Positions 52,488-62,085 are shown, numbered from the stretch's first letter. The stretch: DNA of 64,000 nt from Ancylobacter crimeensis (GCF_023016805.1 NZ_JALKCH010000009.1:124001-188000); one strand, 5' to 3'. The notes: generated from the sequence alone by a model not told the origin. Numbers and translations: made by a program.

Positions 52488-54029
52488 ATGGACATCGACA
52501 CCACCACCCCGCCGCCGACCGACGCGCCCCTGCTGGCCCTGTCCGGCATCTCGAAGCGCTTCACCGGCGTGAAGGCGCTCGACGGCGTGGATCTCGACGT
52601 CAAGGCGGGCGAGCTCCACGTCCTGTTCGGCGAGAACGGGGCGGGCAAGTCGACGCTCATCAACGTCATTTCCGGCACCTTCCCGCCCGACGAGGGCAGC
52701 TTCCGTTTCGGCGGCGAGGAGATCCGCCACCTCACCCCGCAGCGGGCACGGGCGATCGGCATCTCCCCCGTGTTCCAGGAATTCTCGCTGGTGCCGAGCC
52801 TGACGGTGGAGGAGAACCTGTTCCTCGGCCGCGAGGCCTCCGTCGGCGGGGTGCTGCGTGCCGGCGAGATGCGCAGGCGCGCCGCGGCGCTGATCGAGGA
52901 GCTGGGCTTCGATCTCGATCCCGGCGCGCGGGTGGACCGGCTCTCCCGCGCCCACCAGCAGATGACCGAGATCGCCAAGGCCCTGCTCGGCAAGGTGCGC
53001 CTGCTGATCCTCGATGAGCCCACCGCCTCGCTGACCGAGCGCGAGACCGGACGCCTGTTCGAGCTGATCGCCAGGCTCAAGGACCAGGGCGTCGGCCTCA
53101 TCTATGTCTCGCATCGCATGCGCGAGATCCGCGCGCTGGCCGACCGGGTCACGGTGCTGCGCGACGGACGCCACATCCGCACCCTCGACGCCGCCACCGC
53201 AACCGATGGCGACCTCGTGGAGCTGATGACCGGGCGGCGGATCGACGTGCTGTTTCCCGAAATTCCGCATGCCCCCGGCAAGGTCGTGGTGGATGTCGAG
53301 AATCTCACCCTCGCCGACGGCACGGTGAAGGAGGTGAACCTTTATGCGCGCGCCGGGGAGATCACCGGCATCGCCGGGCTGGTCGGCTGCGGCAAGTCCG
53401 AGCTGGTGCGCGCCATCTACGGACTGGAGCCGGTCGCCGACGGCACGGTGCGCATCCACGGCACGCCCTATGAGGCGCCCACCGCGCGGCAAAGCCTGAA
53501 GCGCGGCATCGCCTATTTCCCCGCCAACCGGGTGGCGGAGGGCCTCGCTTTGTCCCGCCCCATCCGCGAGAACGCTTCCCTCACCGCACTCGACCTCGAT
53601 CGCTTCGCCCGCTTCGGGGTGCTGCGGCAGGGCGCGGAGCGCAGCGCGGTCGGCGCCATCATGGAACGGCTGAAACTCCGCCCGCCCAATATCGAGCGGC
53701 CGGTCGGCGCGCTGTCCGGCGGCAACCGGCAGAAGGTGATGCTGGGCCGCGCGCTCACCCGCGAATTATCGGTGTTCCTGTTCGACGAGCCGAGCGTCGG
53801 CATCGATGTCGGCGCAAAGCTGGAGGTCTATGCCTTCATGAAGGCGCTGGTCGAGGCCGGCGCGGCGGTGATCGTGGTGTCCTCCGAACTGCCGGAGGTG
53901 CTGGCGCTGTCGAACCGGCTCTATGTCATGCATCACGGCCGCGTCGCCGCCGAGCTGACCGGCGCGGACAAGACCGAGCAGAACGTGCTCGCCAGCTTCT
54001 TCCGCGAAGAAATGACGGAGGCGGCATGA
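52488..54029 (+). CDS. CUT2-type ABC transporter ATP-binding protein (two nucleotide-binding domains)
   Basis: This is a 513-residue duplicated ATPase. The first half has GENGAGKST, the degenerate signature LSRAHQQMTEIAKAL and LLILDEPTASLT; the second has GLVGCGKSE, LSGGNRQKVMLGRAL and FLFDEPSVGIDVG. ATG 52488 follows AGGGAGA; the open frame upstream runs into the foldback repeat. It drives the two permeases encoded directly downstream. Confidence 0.92.
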   Translation: MDIDTTTPPPTDAPLLALSGISKRFTGVKALDGVDLDVKAGELHVLFGENGAGKSTLINVISGTFPPDEGSFRFGGEEIRHLTPQRARAIGISPVFQEFSLVPSLTVEENLFLGREASVGGVLRAGEMRRRAAALIEELGFDLDPGARVDRLSRAHQQMTEIAKALLGKVRLLILDEPTASLTERETGRLFELIARLKDQGVGLIYVSHRMREIRALADRVTVLRDGRHIRTLDAATATDGDLVELMTGRRIDVLFPEIPHAPGKVVVDVENLTLADGTVKEVNLYARAGEITGIAGLVGCGKSELVRAIYGLEPVADGTVRIHGTPYEAPTARQSLKRGIAYFPANRVAEGLALSRPIRENASLTALDLDRFARFGVLRQGAERSAVGAIMERLKLRPPNIERPVGALSGGNRQKVMLGRALTRELSVFLFDEPSVGIDVGAKLEVYAFMKALVEAGAAVIVVSSELPEVLALSNRLYVMHHGRVAAELTGADKTEQNVLASFFREEMTEAA

Positions 54030-55078
54030 CCCCGACGACCGGCGCGACCACCGGCACCACCGCCCCCGGCACCGCCCATTCCCTCGCGAGCGCGGCCCGG
54101 CCCCACAGCCTCGGGCTGCTGCGGCGCATCGGCTTCCTGCCGGTGCTGCTGGTGGCGCTGGTCGCCGGCATGGCGGCGACCGACCCGCAATTCTACGGGC
54201 CGATCAACATCCTCAACATCCTGCGCAATACCGCCTTCCTCACCATCGTGGCCTGCGGGCAGGCCATGGTCATCATCGCCGGGGGCTTCGATCTCTCGGT
54301 GGGCGCGGTGGTGGCGCTGGCGAGCGTGGTGTCGGCCAAGGTGATGGCGGTGACGCTGGCCGCCTTTCCCGGCAGCGAGGGCCTCGCCACCGCCGCCGGC
54401 GTCGCCGCCGGGCTCGGGGCGGGACTGGCGGTCGGGCTGGTCAACGGGCTGTGCGTCGCCCGACTGAAGGTGTCGGGCTTCATCGTCACGCTTGGCACCA
54501 TGTCGGCCACCACCGGCGTCGCGCTCATGATCACCTCGGGCATCCCGGTCTACGGCATGCCGCAGGGCTTCGTGAAGGAGTTTGGCCGCGCCCAGTTCCT
54601 CGGCCTGCCCACTGCAGTCTATGCCGCGCTGCTGGTGCTGGCGTTGATGGTGTTCATCCAGCGCCGCACCCTGTTCGGACGCTATGTCTACGCCATCGGC
54701 GGCAATGCGGACGCGGCCGTGGTGTCCGGCGTTTCCATCAACCGGCACCTCGTCGGCACCTATATGCTGTCCGGCCTGCTGGCCGCGCTCACCGGCCTGC
54801 TGCTGACCGCGCAGGTCGGTTCCGGGCAGGCCTCGCTCGGCGGCGACCGCATGATGCTGCAATCCATCGCCGCCGCGGTGATCGGCGGGGTCAGCCTGCG
54901 CGGCGGCATCGGCCGGGTGGAGATCGTGGCGCTGAGCGCGCTGTTCCTCACCATCCTCGGCAATGCGCTGAATCTCCTGCACATCGATTCGCGGCTGCAG
55001 CCGGTCTTCCTCGGCGCGATCATGGTCGCCGCCGTGGCGCTGGACGAGCTGGGCCGCCGGAGGAACGCCCGTGTCTGA
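54026..55078 (+). CDS. CUT2-type ABC transporter permease
   Basis: This is a 350-residue RbsC-type permease linked to the ATPase gene by an ATGA overlap. CGQAMVIIAGGFDLSVGAVVAL, VSGFIVTLGTMSATTGVALM, YAIGGNADAAVVSGVSINRH and IAAAVIGGVSLRGGIGRVEI are typical. It has about eight to ten membrane helices and pairs with the next permease. Confidence 0.9.
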   Translation: MTPTTGATTGTTAPGTAHSLASAARPHSLGLLRRIGFLPVLLVALVAGMAATDPQFYGPINILNILRNTAFLTIVACGQAMVIIAGGFDLSVGAVVALASVVSAKVMAVTLAAFPGSEGLATAAGVAAGLGAGLAVGLVNGLCVARLKVSGFIVTLGTMSATTGVALMITSGIPVYGMPQGFVKEFGRAQFLGLPTAVYAALLVLALMVFIQRRTLFGRYVYAIGGNADAAVVSGVSINRHLVGTYMLSGLLAALTGLLLTAQVGSGQASLGGDRMMLQSIAAAVIGGVSLRGGIGRVEIVALSALFLTILGNALNLLHIDSRLQPVFLGAIMVAAVALDELGRRRNARV

Positions 55079-56072
55079 CATCGACGCCGCCCCCTCCCCC
55101 TCCGGCCTTCCCGCGCTGCGCCGCCTCGCGGTGCAGGCCGCGCTGCCGATCGCGCTGGTGCTGCTGCTGCTCGCCTTCGCCGCGGTGGACATGCGGGTGC
55201 TCTCGCTCGCCAACCTGCTCAACATCGCGCAACAGACCAGCTATCTCGCTTTGTTCGCCATGGCGCAGACCGTGGTGATCCTGACGCGGGGCTTCGACCT
55301 CGCGCTGGGGCCGACCGTCTCCATGGTCAGCGTCGGCGCGGCGCTCGCCATGGCGAGCGGGGTGGCAGCGGGATACGACCCCGGCCTGGTGCTGCTGATG
55401 GGCCTTGCCGCCGGCTTCGGCCTCGGCATCGCCTGCGGCACCTTCAACGGCGCCGTCATAGCGCTGCTTGGGGTCAGCCCCTTCGTCGCGACGCTCGGCA
55501 GCTACAACATCGCCATCGGCATCGCCACCACCCTCTCCGGCGGGCGCCCGGTGCAGGGGGTGCCGGATCTGTTCTCGCACCTGTTCTATGGCGGCAGCAT
55601 CGCCGGAATTCCGGCCGCCATCCTTATCGCCGCCCTGGTCGGCATCGTCCTGCATCTGGTGCTGACCCGCACGGTCTACGGCCGCGCGCTCTATGTCATC
55701 GGCACCAATCCGCGCGCCGCCGCCGTCGCCGGGCTCCCGGTGAAGGCGATCCTGGTGGCGACCTACATCCTGTGCTCCACCCTCGCCGCCCTGGGCGCGC
55801 TGATGATGACGGCGCGCACCGGCTCGGGCGAGCCCAACCTCGGCGGCTCGCTGTCGCTGCAGGCCATCGCCGCCGCCGTGGTGGGCGGCACCAGCCTCGC
55901 CGGCGGACGGGGCGGCGTCGGCACCGCGGTGGTGGGGGCGCTGTTCGTCACCATCCTGTCGAACGGCATGAACCTCACCCGCATCGACGGCTATGTGCAG
56001 ATGGTGGTGCTCGGCGCCATCGTCATCGCCGGCGTGGTGCTCGACCGGATCCGGCTGGAGCAGCGCGGATGA
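55071..56072 (+). CDS. CUT2-type ABC transporter permease
   Basis: This is a 333-residue second permease with a GTG start inside the previous gene (8-base overlap; GGAGGA upstream). MAQTVVILTRGFDLALGPTV, VSPFVATLGSYNIAIGIATT, YVIGTNPRAAAVAGLPVKAI and IAAAVVGGTSLAGGRGGVGT mark the family. The importer genes lead within 80 bases into the Mo-hydroxylase genes. Confidence 0.9.
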   Translation: MSDIDAAPSPSGLPALRRLAVQAALPIALVLLLLAFAAVDMRVLSLANLLNIAQQTSYLALFAMAQTVVILTRGFDLALGPTVSMVSVGAALAMASGVAAGYDPGLVLLMGLAAGFGLGIACGTFNGAVIALLGVSPFVATLGSYNIAIGIATTLSGGRPVQGVPDLFSHLFYGGSIAGIPAAILIAALVGIVLHLVLTRTVYGRALYVIGTNPRAAAVAGLPVKAILVATYILCSTLAALGALMMTARTGSGEPNLGGSLSLQAIAAAVVGGTSLAGGRGGVGTAVVGALFVTILSNGMNLTRIDGYVQMVVLGAIVIAGVVLDRIRLEQRG

Positions 56073-56148
56073 GACGGGACCAACCGTACGCTGGACTCAT
56101 CGTCCACCACACCGGACTGATCGGCCACTCCGGCGCGGAGGCCTGCGC

Positions 56149-56997
56149 ATGATCGACACACACCCCTCCCTCTATATCGCCCCGACGCTCGGGGACGCCC
56201 TGTCCGCGCTCGGCGAGCGCGGCGCGGAGGGTGCGGCTTTCGCCGGCGGCACCTGGATCATGCGCGCACCGATCCGTCACCAGCCGCTCGGCCGGGCCTA
56301 TGTAGCACTGGGAAAGATCGAGGAACTGCAACGGGTTGATGTCACTCCAGCGCACGTCGAGATCGGCGCCTGCGCGACCCACGCGACGATCGCCGCCGCT
56401 CTCGCTCCCTGTTCCGACCTCGCCGTGCTGGCCGAGGCCGCAGGCCGCTCCGCCAATCCCGCCGTGCGTTCGGCGGCCACAATCGGCGGCAACCTGATGG
56501 CTGCCGACTTCGCCGCCGCCGATCTGGTTCCGGCGCTGCTCTGCCTCGAAGCGAGCGTTGAGATCGTCGCGAGAGACGGCGTCGAGCGGATGACGATATC
56601 CGATTTTCTCTTGAAACGACAATATCTTGCATGCGATCGCCTGCTCAGCCGCATCCGGATCGAGCGCGCCGACCGCCGCAGCGCCCATACCCGCCTGCCG
56701 CTGCGCAAGGCCGGCGATTATCCCGTCGCCATCGTGAGCCTGTCCGCCCGGATCGAAGCCGGACGCCTGATGGAACCGCGCATCGCCGTCGGCTCGGTCG
56801 AGCCCGTCGCCCGCCGCTGGACCCCGCTGGAGGCGGCTCTGGAGGGCGCGCCCATCGACATCGCGGCAGCACGCCACGCAGCCGAGGCCTACGCCGCCTA
56901 TTTCCAGGGGCGCGAGGGAATCGAGGCGCCCGGCTGGTATCGCATCAGCGTGCTACCCGCCCTCATTGGTCGCGCCCTCCAGTCTCTATCGTCGTAA
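56149..56997 (+). CDS. Molybdenum hydroxylase FAD-binding subunit (xanthine dehydrogenase family, M subunit)
   Basis: This is a 282-residue flavoprotein carrying electrons from the Fe-S subunit to an acceptor. AAFAGGTWIMRAPIR and NPAVRSAATIGGNLMAADFA are the FAD-binding motifs of the CoxM/XdhA-FAD domain, followed by a CO_deh_flav_C-like C-terminal part. It is the first of three subunits ordered FAD, 2Fe-2S, molybdopterin. Confidence 0.9.
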   Translation: MIDTHPSLYIAPTLGDALSALGERGAEGAAFAGGTWIMRAPIRHQPLGRAYVALGKIEELQRVDVTPAHVEIGACATHATIAAALAPCSDLAVLAEAAGRSANPAVRSAATIGGNLMAADFAAADLVPALLCLEASVEIVARDGVERMTISDFLLKRQYLACDRLLSRIRIERADRRSAHTRLPLRKAGDYPVAIVSLSARIEAGRLMEPRIAVGSVEPVARRWTPLEAALEGAPIDIAAARHAAEAYAAYFQGREGIEAPGWYRISVLPALIGRALQSLSS

Positions 56998-57041
56998 GAC
57001 TTTGTTTTATCGTGTTCATTTCGTATGCGGGAGACGGCCTC

Positions 57042-57515
57042 ATGACCCTGCGCCTCACCATCAACGGCCGGGAGAGCCTCGCGCCCGACGACCCGATGAC
57101 GCCGCTCGTCGACCTGCTGCGGGAGCGCTTCCACCTCACGGGGGCGAAGCCGGTGTGCCGCGAGGGCTTCTGCGGTGCCTGCCTCGTGATGATCGACGGC
57201 GAGCCGACCCTGTCCTGCCTCACCCCCGGCGGCCTCGCCGAAGGGCGTGACATCCGCACCATCGAGGGCCTGTCCCCCGCCGGGCGTCTCAACCCGGTAC
57301 AGAACGCGCTGGAAGCGCATGACGCCGTGCAATGTGGGATGTGCTTTCCCGGCATGGTGATGACGCTGACCCACGCGCTCCGCCGCAACGCCGCGCCGAG
57401 CCGCGAGGAACTGCGCCACGCGCTGACCGGAAACACCTGCCGCTGCACGGGTTACGAGCGCATCCTCGATGCCGCCCTCTCAGCCGCCGGCGCGCTGCAG
57501 GGAGGCGAGCCATGA
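57042..57515 (+). CDS. Molybdenum hydroxylase [2Fe-2S] subunit
   Basis: This is a 157-residue protein with both clusters: the plant-type motif VCREGFCGACLVMIDGEPTLSC (split here: CREGFCGAC then C) in the N-terminal ferredoxin domain, and QCGMCFPGMVM with GNTCRCTGY in the helical domain. It transfers electrons from the Mo centre to FAD. The ATGA overlap with the large subunit shows coupling. Confidence 0.93.
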   Translation: MTLRLTINGRESLAPDDPMTPLVDLLRERFHLTGAKPVCREGFCGACLVMIDGEPTLSCLTPGGLAEGRDIRTIEGLSPAGRLNPVQNALEAHDAVQCGMCFPGMVMTLTHALRRNAAPSREELRHALTGNTCRCTGYERILDAALSAAGALQGGEP

Positions 57516-59881
57516 GCGAAATCTCCACCGTCGATCCCTCCGCCGCGGTCATGGACCTTAAGCGCCGCGACGCTCGGGACAAGCTCACCGGCCGCACCCG
57601 CTACACCATGGACCGTGCGGGCGCCGGGATGCTCCACGCCGCAGTGCTGCGCTCGCCTCTCGCGGCCGGCCGCATCCGGCGGCTCGACACCTCGCGCGCC
57701 GCCGCCCTCACCGGCGTCCACGCGATCGTGACCGCCGACGACGCGCCGGGCCTCGTCGGCATCGGCATTGCCGATCATCCGCTCTTCGCCCGCGACGTGG
57801 TGCGCTATATCGGCGAACCGCTGGCCGCCGTGGCCGCCGAGCGGCCGGAAGACGCCGCTGCCGCGCTCGCCGCGATCGAGATCGAGATCGAGCCGCTGCC
57901 CGCCGTCATCACCATGGCGGACGCGCTGGCCGAGGGCGCGCAACTCGTTCACCCGGGCTGGCAAGACTATGAGGTCCTGTTCGAGGGTGGCCGCCGCGAG
58001 GGCAACGTCGCGTGGGAGGCGACCGCGATCCGCGGCGATGTAGACGCCGCCTTCGCGCGCCCCGACGCGGTGATCGTCGAGAACACGTTCCGCGTCGGCC
58101 GGCAGAATCACTTGGCCTTCGAGCCTCGGGCCGTGGTTGCACATTACGAGGATGGCCGCTTCCACATCGAAACCTCGACGCAGGTGCCATGGACCGTGCG
58201 CAACGCGACCGCGCGCGTGCTCGGCGTGCCGGCTTCCGAGGTGCGCGTGACGGTGCCTCCGGTCGGCGGCGGCTTCGGGCTGAAATTCGACATGGCGATC
58301 GAGCCCTTCGCCGCCCTTCTGGCGCGGGCAAGCGGGCGCACGGTGCGGCTTGTCAATTCCCGCGAGGAGGAGATGCTGACCTGCCTGTGCCGGGAAAACG
58401 CCGAGATCCGCATCCGCTCGGCCGTGACCCGGGCCGGCGAGATCCTCGGGCGCGAGGCAGTGGTGCTGATGGATTGCGGCGCCTATGGCGGCGAGCAGAT
58501 CTTCCTCACCACCATGACCGCGCATACGCTGGGCGGGAACTACCGGGTGGGCGCGAGCCGTCTGGTGTCGCGCGCGATCTACACCCACACTGCGCCGAAC
58601 GGTGCGTTCCGCGCCTGCAACGGCGTCTACAACACCTTCGCGCTGGAGCGGCATACCGATGAGATCGCGCAGGCGATCGGCATGGATCCGCTCGCCTTCC
58701 GCTATCGCAACGTGCTCGGCGACGGCGATCTCGGCGCCACCGGCCAGCGCTATGAGGGCGAGGTGCTGCGCCCGATGCTGGAGCGGATGGACACGCTTCG
58801 GGGCATCCCCACCGCCGCGACACGCATGGCCGACGGCCGGCTCTACGGCCGCGCCACTACGGTCGGCACCTGGTTCGTCTTCACCGGGCCCTCCGCGGCA
58901 ACGGTGAACATGAATGCCGATGGCAGCGCCACGCTGGTCACCTCCGGGGTGGAGATCGGTTCCGGCTCGATGATGACCGGGCTACCGCAGATCGTGGCGG
59001 CGACGCTCGGCATCCGGCCAGAGGACGTCGTGGTGCGGCAGGCCGATACCGATGCAGCGGGCTTCGATGTCGGGGTGGGCGGCGGCCGCACAACCGTTTC
59101 GCTCGGCGCCGCCAGCCTCGCCGCCGCCGGCGAGGTGCGGGGCAAGCTGCTGCGCGTCGCTGCCGACATGCTGGACGCCGATCCCGAGCACCTGACGATC
59201 CGGGAGGGCCGGATCGAGGTGGCAGGCTCCAACGGCCCCGGCCTGAGCATCGCCGAGGTCGCGAGTCGGGCGCAGACGCTGCTCGGGCCGATCGCCGGCA
59301 CCGGCGGCTTCACCAGCAAGGGAACGCCGGCCATGTCCGGCTGTGCGGCGGGACACTTCATCGACGCGCTCGATATCCCGGTCTTCGCCGTCCATGACTG
59401 CGAGGTCGCGGTCGATCCCGACACCGGGCATGTCGAGATGCTGGCCTATCGCGTGGTGCAGGATGTCGGCCGCGCGCTCAACCCGCGCGCCATTCTCGGC
59501 CAGATTCAGGGCGGTGTGGTGCAGGGGATGGGCTATGCCCTTCAGGAAGAGGTGACGATCGGGTCGGAGGGCAACATCCTGCAAACCGGCTTCGAGACCT
59601 ATCGCGTGCCGCTGGCGCCCGATGTGGTGCCGGTGGAGGTTTCGCTCTATGAGGGCGCGCCCTCGCTCGGTCCTCTCGGCATCAAGGGCGCGGGCGAGGT
59701 GCCGATCCTGAATGTGGGCGCCAGCGTCGCCTGCGCCGTGGCCAACGCCATCGGGCGGCCGGTTCATGAGCTGCCGCTGACGCCGCCCCATGTCGCGGCG
59801 CTGATGCTGGGACGACGGAGCGCGCCGGTCCTGCCGCATATCGCCGGGCGCTGGACGGACAATCTGGTGAAGAAGGCCTGA
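57512..59881 (+). CDS. Molybdenum hydroxylase molybdopterin-binding large subunit (xanthine dehydrogenase family)
   Basis: This is a 789-residue catalytic subunit. VPPVGGGFGLKFDMAIEP, GGRTTVSLGAASLA and the C-terminal GIKGAGEVPILNVGASVACA, which contains the expected catalytic glutamate, are present. The substrate-channel segment that is often AYRG-type reads PNGAFRACNGVYN, which is unlike CO dehydrogenase and also unlike typical xanthine dehydrogenases. The enzyme hydroxylates a C-H bond using water, classically next to a ring nitrogen. Grouped with HyuAB and an importer, an N-heterocycle is the natural guess. Confidence 0.9.
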   Translation: MSEISTVDPSAAVMDLKRRDARDKLTGRTRYTMDRAGAGMLHAAVLRSPLAAGRIRRLDTSRAAALTGVHAIVTADDAPGLVGIGIADHPLFARDVVRYIGEPLAAVAAERPEDAAAALAAIEIEIEPLPAVITMADALAEGAQLVHPGWQDYEVLFEGGRREGNVAWEATAIRGDVDAAFARPDAVIVENTFRVGRQNHLAFEPRAVVAHYEDGRFHIETSTQVPWTVRNATARVLGVPASEVRVTVPPVGGGFGLKFDMAIEPFAALLARASGRTVRLVNSREEEMLTCLCRENAEIRIRSAVTRAGEILGREAVVLMDCGAYGGEQIFLTTMTAHTLGGNYRVGASRLVSRAIYTHTAPNGAFRACNGVYNTFALERHTDEIAQAIGMDPLAFRYRNVLGDGDLGATGQRYEGEVLRPMLERMDTLRGIPTAATRMADGRLYGRATTVGTWFVFTGPSAATVNMNADGSATLVTSGVEIGSGSMMTGLPQIVAATLGIRPEDVVVRQADTDAAGFDVGVGGGRTTVSLGAASLAAAGEVRGKLLRVAADMLDADPEHLTIREGRIEVAGSNGPGLSIAEVASRAQTLLGPIAGTGGFTSKGTPAMSGCAAGHFIDALDIPVFAVHDCEVAVDPDTGHVEMLAYRVVQDVGRALNPRAILGQIQGGVVQGMGYALQEEVTIGSEGNILQTGFETYRVPLAPDVVPVEVSLYEGAPSLGPLGIKGAGEVPILNVGASVACAVANAIGRPVHELPLTPPHVAALMLGRRSAPVLPHIAGRWTDNLVKKA

Positions 59882-59886
59882 ACGAG

Positions 59887-59914
59887 GGATGCCCGGCCTT
59901 TCGACCGGGCATCC
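59887..59914. terminator. Strong hairpin between convergent Mo-hydroxylase and bhcD genes
   Basis: GGATGCCCGG-CCTTTCGA-CCGGGCATCC is a perfect 10-bp stem located between two convergent genes. T runs are absent, but position and symmetry fit a bidirectional terminator. Confidence 0.6.
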
Positions 59915-59937
59915 GAACCTTCAAGGATCGATGAGCC

Positions 59938-60900
59938 TCACACCTCGACCGACGTGGCGATGCCCTTGGCCTTGGCGAGCTCGACGACGGCCGCCGCCAC
60001 AGCGAGATCCTGCAGGCCGACGCCGGTGCCGTCGAAGATCGTGACCTCGGCCTCGCCGCGGCCGGGATTGTCGCCCGTCACAACCGCCCCGAGTTCGGCG
60101 ATCGCGTCCTGCGCGATCAGGCCCTGCGCGACGGCATGCTGGAACTCGCCGATGGTCACCGACTGAGCGATCTCGTCCGCGAACAGCCTGGCCCGCGCCA
60201 CCAGAGCCGGGTCGAGCTCCTGCTTGCCCTTGGTGTCGGTGCCCATCGCCGCGATGTGGGTCGGGCCCTTCACATGCTCGCTCAGCAGCAGTGGTCCGAA
60301 CGATGAGGTGATCGAGATGATCACATCCGCTTCAGCACCCAGTCGGTCCAGTTCCACCGCCTCGAACGGCAGGCCGATCTCGGCCGCGGTGGCCTTGAGC
60401 CGGCCCAGCATCTCGGGATGCGGGTTCCAGCCGAGCACCTTCTCGAAGGCGTGGGCCTTCGCCGCCGCCCGCATCTGGAAGGCGGACTGGTGGCCGGCGC
60501 CGATCATGCCCAGCACCTTCGCATCCTTGGGCGCGAGGTACTTGATCGACACCGCGCTCGCCGCCGCCGTGCGCAGGGCGGTGAGCAGGTTGCCGCCCAC
60601 CGCCGCGCTGACGCGGCCGGTGTCGGGATCGAACAGGAACACGGTCGACTGGTGGTTGATCAGCCCGTGCTTCTGATTGTGCGGCCAGTAGCCGCCCGCC
60701 TTCAGGCCGAGCGCGAGGCCCGCGCCGTCGAAGCCACCCTTGAAGCCGTAGAGCGCGTCCTCGTGGCCGATGGCCTCGCGCACGACGGGGAAGTTGTAGG
60801 CCTTGCGGCGCGCCATCGAAGCGAAGACCGCCTCGATGGCCTCGAACGCGGCTTCCGGGGTCATGAGCCCGGCAATGTCCTTTTCGGCGACGACAAGCAT
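59938..60900 (-). CDS. bhcD: Iminosuccinate reductase (ornithine cyclodeaminase family)
   Basis: This is a 320-residue NAD(P)H enzyme reducing iminosuccinate to aspartate in the beta-hydroxyaspartate cycle. LVVAEKDIAGLMTPEAAFEA, YGFKGGFDGAGLALGLKAGGYWP, VSAAVGGNLLTALRTAAASA and LGMIGAGHQSAFQMRAA (Rossmann) closely recall BhcD of Paracoccus. ATG 60900 shares one base with the bhcC stop, and the order bhcB-bhcC-bhcD is as in the known operon. Other OCD-family activities are possible, but context and wording make BhcD the best call. Confidence 0.88.
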   Translation of the reverse strand: MLVVAEKDIAGLMTPEAAFEAIEAVFASMARRKAYNFPVVREAIGHEDALYGFKGGFDGAGLALGLKAGGYWPHNQKHGLINHQSTVFLFDPDTGRVSAAVGGNLLTALRTAAASAVSIKYLAPKDAKVLGMIGAGHQSAFQMRAAAKAHAFEKVLGWNPHPEMLGRLKATAAEIGLPFEAVELDRLGAEADVIISITSSFGPLLLSEHVKGPTHIAAMGTDTKGKQELDPALVARARLFADEIAQSVTIGEFQHAVAQGLIAQDAIAELGAVVTGDNPGRGEAEVTIFDGTGVGLQDLAVAAAVVELAKAKGIATSVEV

Positions 60901-62075
60901 CAATAGGCCTTTCCACGCGCCGAGACCGGCCACACCGCCTCGACCTTGCCGCCGCGGACGCCGACATACCAGTCATGGACGTTGCAGGTCGGGTCGCAAT
61001 GGCCGGGCACGAGGCGCAGCTTCTCGTTCACCTTGAGCACGCCGTTCGGATCCTCGATCACGCCATGCTCGTCCGAGCACTTGATGTACTTCACATCATC
61101 GCGGCCGAAAACGACCGGCAGGCCGGAATCCACCGACTGCGCCTTCAGACCGGCATCGCACACCGCGAGAGCAGGCTTGGCATGGCTCATCACCGAGGTG
61201 AGGATGAACAGCGAGTTCTCCCATTCGCCCTTGTCGATGCGCTTGCCGTCCTTGTCGTGGATGCGGCCGTAATCGGCATCCATGAAGGCGTAGGAGCCGC
61301 ACTGCAGCTCGTTGTACACGCCCGAGGCGGACTCGAAGTAATAGGAGCCGGTGCCGCCGCCGGAGACGAATTCCGGCTTCAGGCCCGCGGCCTCCAGCGC
61401 CTCGACCGCTTCCTTCACCTGTGCCACGGCGGCATCGAGCTTCTCCTTGCGGGCCTCGTAGCTGTCGAGGTGCTGCATGGCGCCCTGATAGGCCTGGATG
61501 CCGCGGAAGGTGAGGTTCGGCGCGGCGGCGGCCGCCTTGGCGATCTCGACCACCGCTTCCTTGGTCTTCACGCCGCAGCGCCCGGCGCCGCAGTCGATCT
61601 CGACGAAAATGCCGATCTCGGTGCCGTGCTTCTGCGCGGCCTTCGAGATTTCGGCCACGTTGCTCACATCGTCGACGCAGACCGTGACCGTGGAGCCGAA
61701 CTTCGGGAGGCGGGCGAGGCGGTCGATCTTGGCGGGGTCGCGCACTTCATTGGTGACAAGGACGTCCTTGATACCGCCGCGGGCGAACACCTCGGCCTCC
61801 GACACCTTCTGGCAGCACACGCCCACGGAGCCGCCGAGGCGCTCCTGAAGCTTCTGCACGTCGACCGACTTGTGCATCTTGCCATGGCTGCGGTGGCGCA
61901 TGCCGTGCGAGGCGGCATAGTCGCCCATCTTCTTGATGTTGCGCTCCAGCGCGTCGAGATCGAGGATCAGACACGGGGTCTGGATGTCGGCCTCGTCCAT
62001 GCCGGGAACGGCGGGAATGTCGTAGCCGACTTCATAGCCGGAGAAATCCGGAGAGATGTCCGTCTTGGCGTTCAT
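60900..62075 (-). CDS. bhcC: beta-Hydroxyaspartate aldolase
   Basis: This is a 391-residue PLP-dependent (alanine racemase-fold, DSD1-like) aldolase joining glycine and glyoxylate to (2R,3S)-beta-hydroxyaspartate. IQTPCLILDLDALERNIKKM, MRHRSHGKMHKSVDVQKLQE (PLP lysine region), EIGIFVEIDCGAGRCGV, PEFVSGGGTGSYYFES and the metal-site tail VPGHCDPTCNVHDWYVGVRG match BhcC. The start is ATG 62075 with GAGGAA upstream, 10 bases after bhcB. Confidence 0.92.
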   Translation of the reverse strand: MNAKTDISPDFSGYEVGYDIPAVPGMDEADIQTPCLILDLDALERNIKKMGDYAASHGMRHRSHGKMHKSVDVQKLQERLGGSVGVCCQKVSEAEVFARGGIKDVLVTNEVRDPAKIDRLARLPKFGSTVTVCVDDVSNVAEISKAAQKHGTEIGIFVEIDCGAGRCGVKTKEAVVEIAKAAAAAPNLTFRGIQAYQGAMQHLDSYEARKEKLDAAVAQVKEAVEALEAAGLKPEFVSGGGTGSYYFESASGVYNELQCGSYAFMDADYGRIHDKDGKRIDKGEWENSLFILTSVMSHAKPALAVCDAGLKAQSVDSGLPVVFGRDDVKYIKCSDEHGVIEDPNGVLKVNEKLRLVPGHCDPTCNVHDWYVGVRGGKVEAVWPVSARGKAY

Positions 62076-62085
62076 GGCGGTTTCC

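Noticed and set aside
56149-59881. Aerobic CO dehydrogenase (coxMSL) from subunit order
   Set aside because: The order FAD, Fe-S, Mo matches coxMSL, but the large subunit lacks the CoxL active-site loop and the neighbours are hydantoinase and importer genes.
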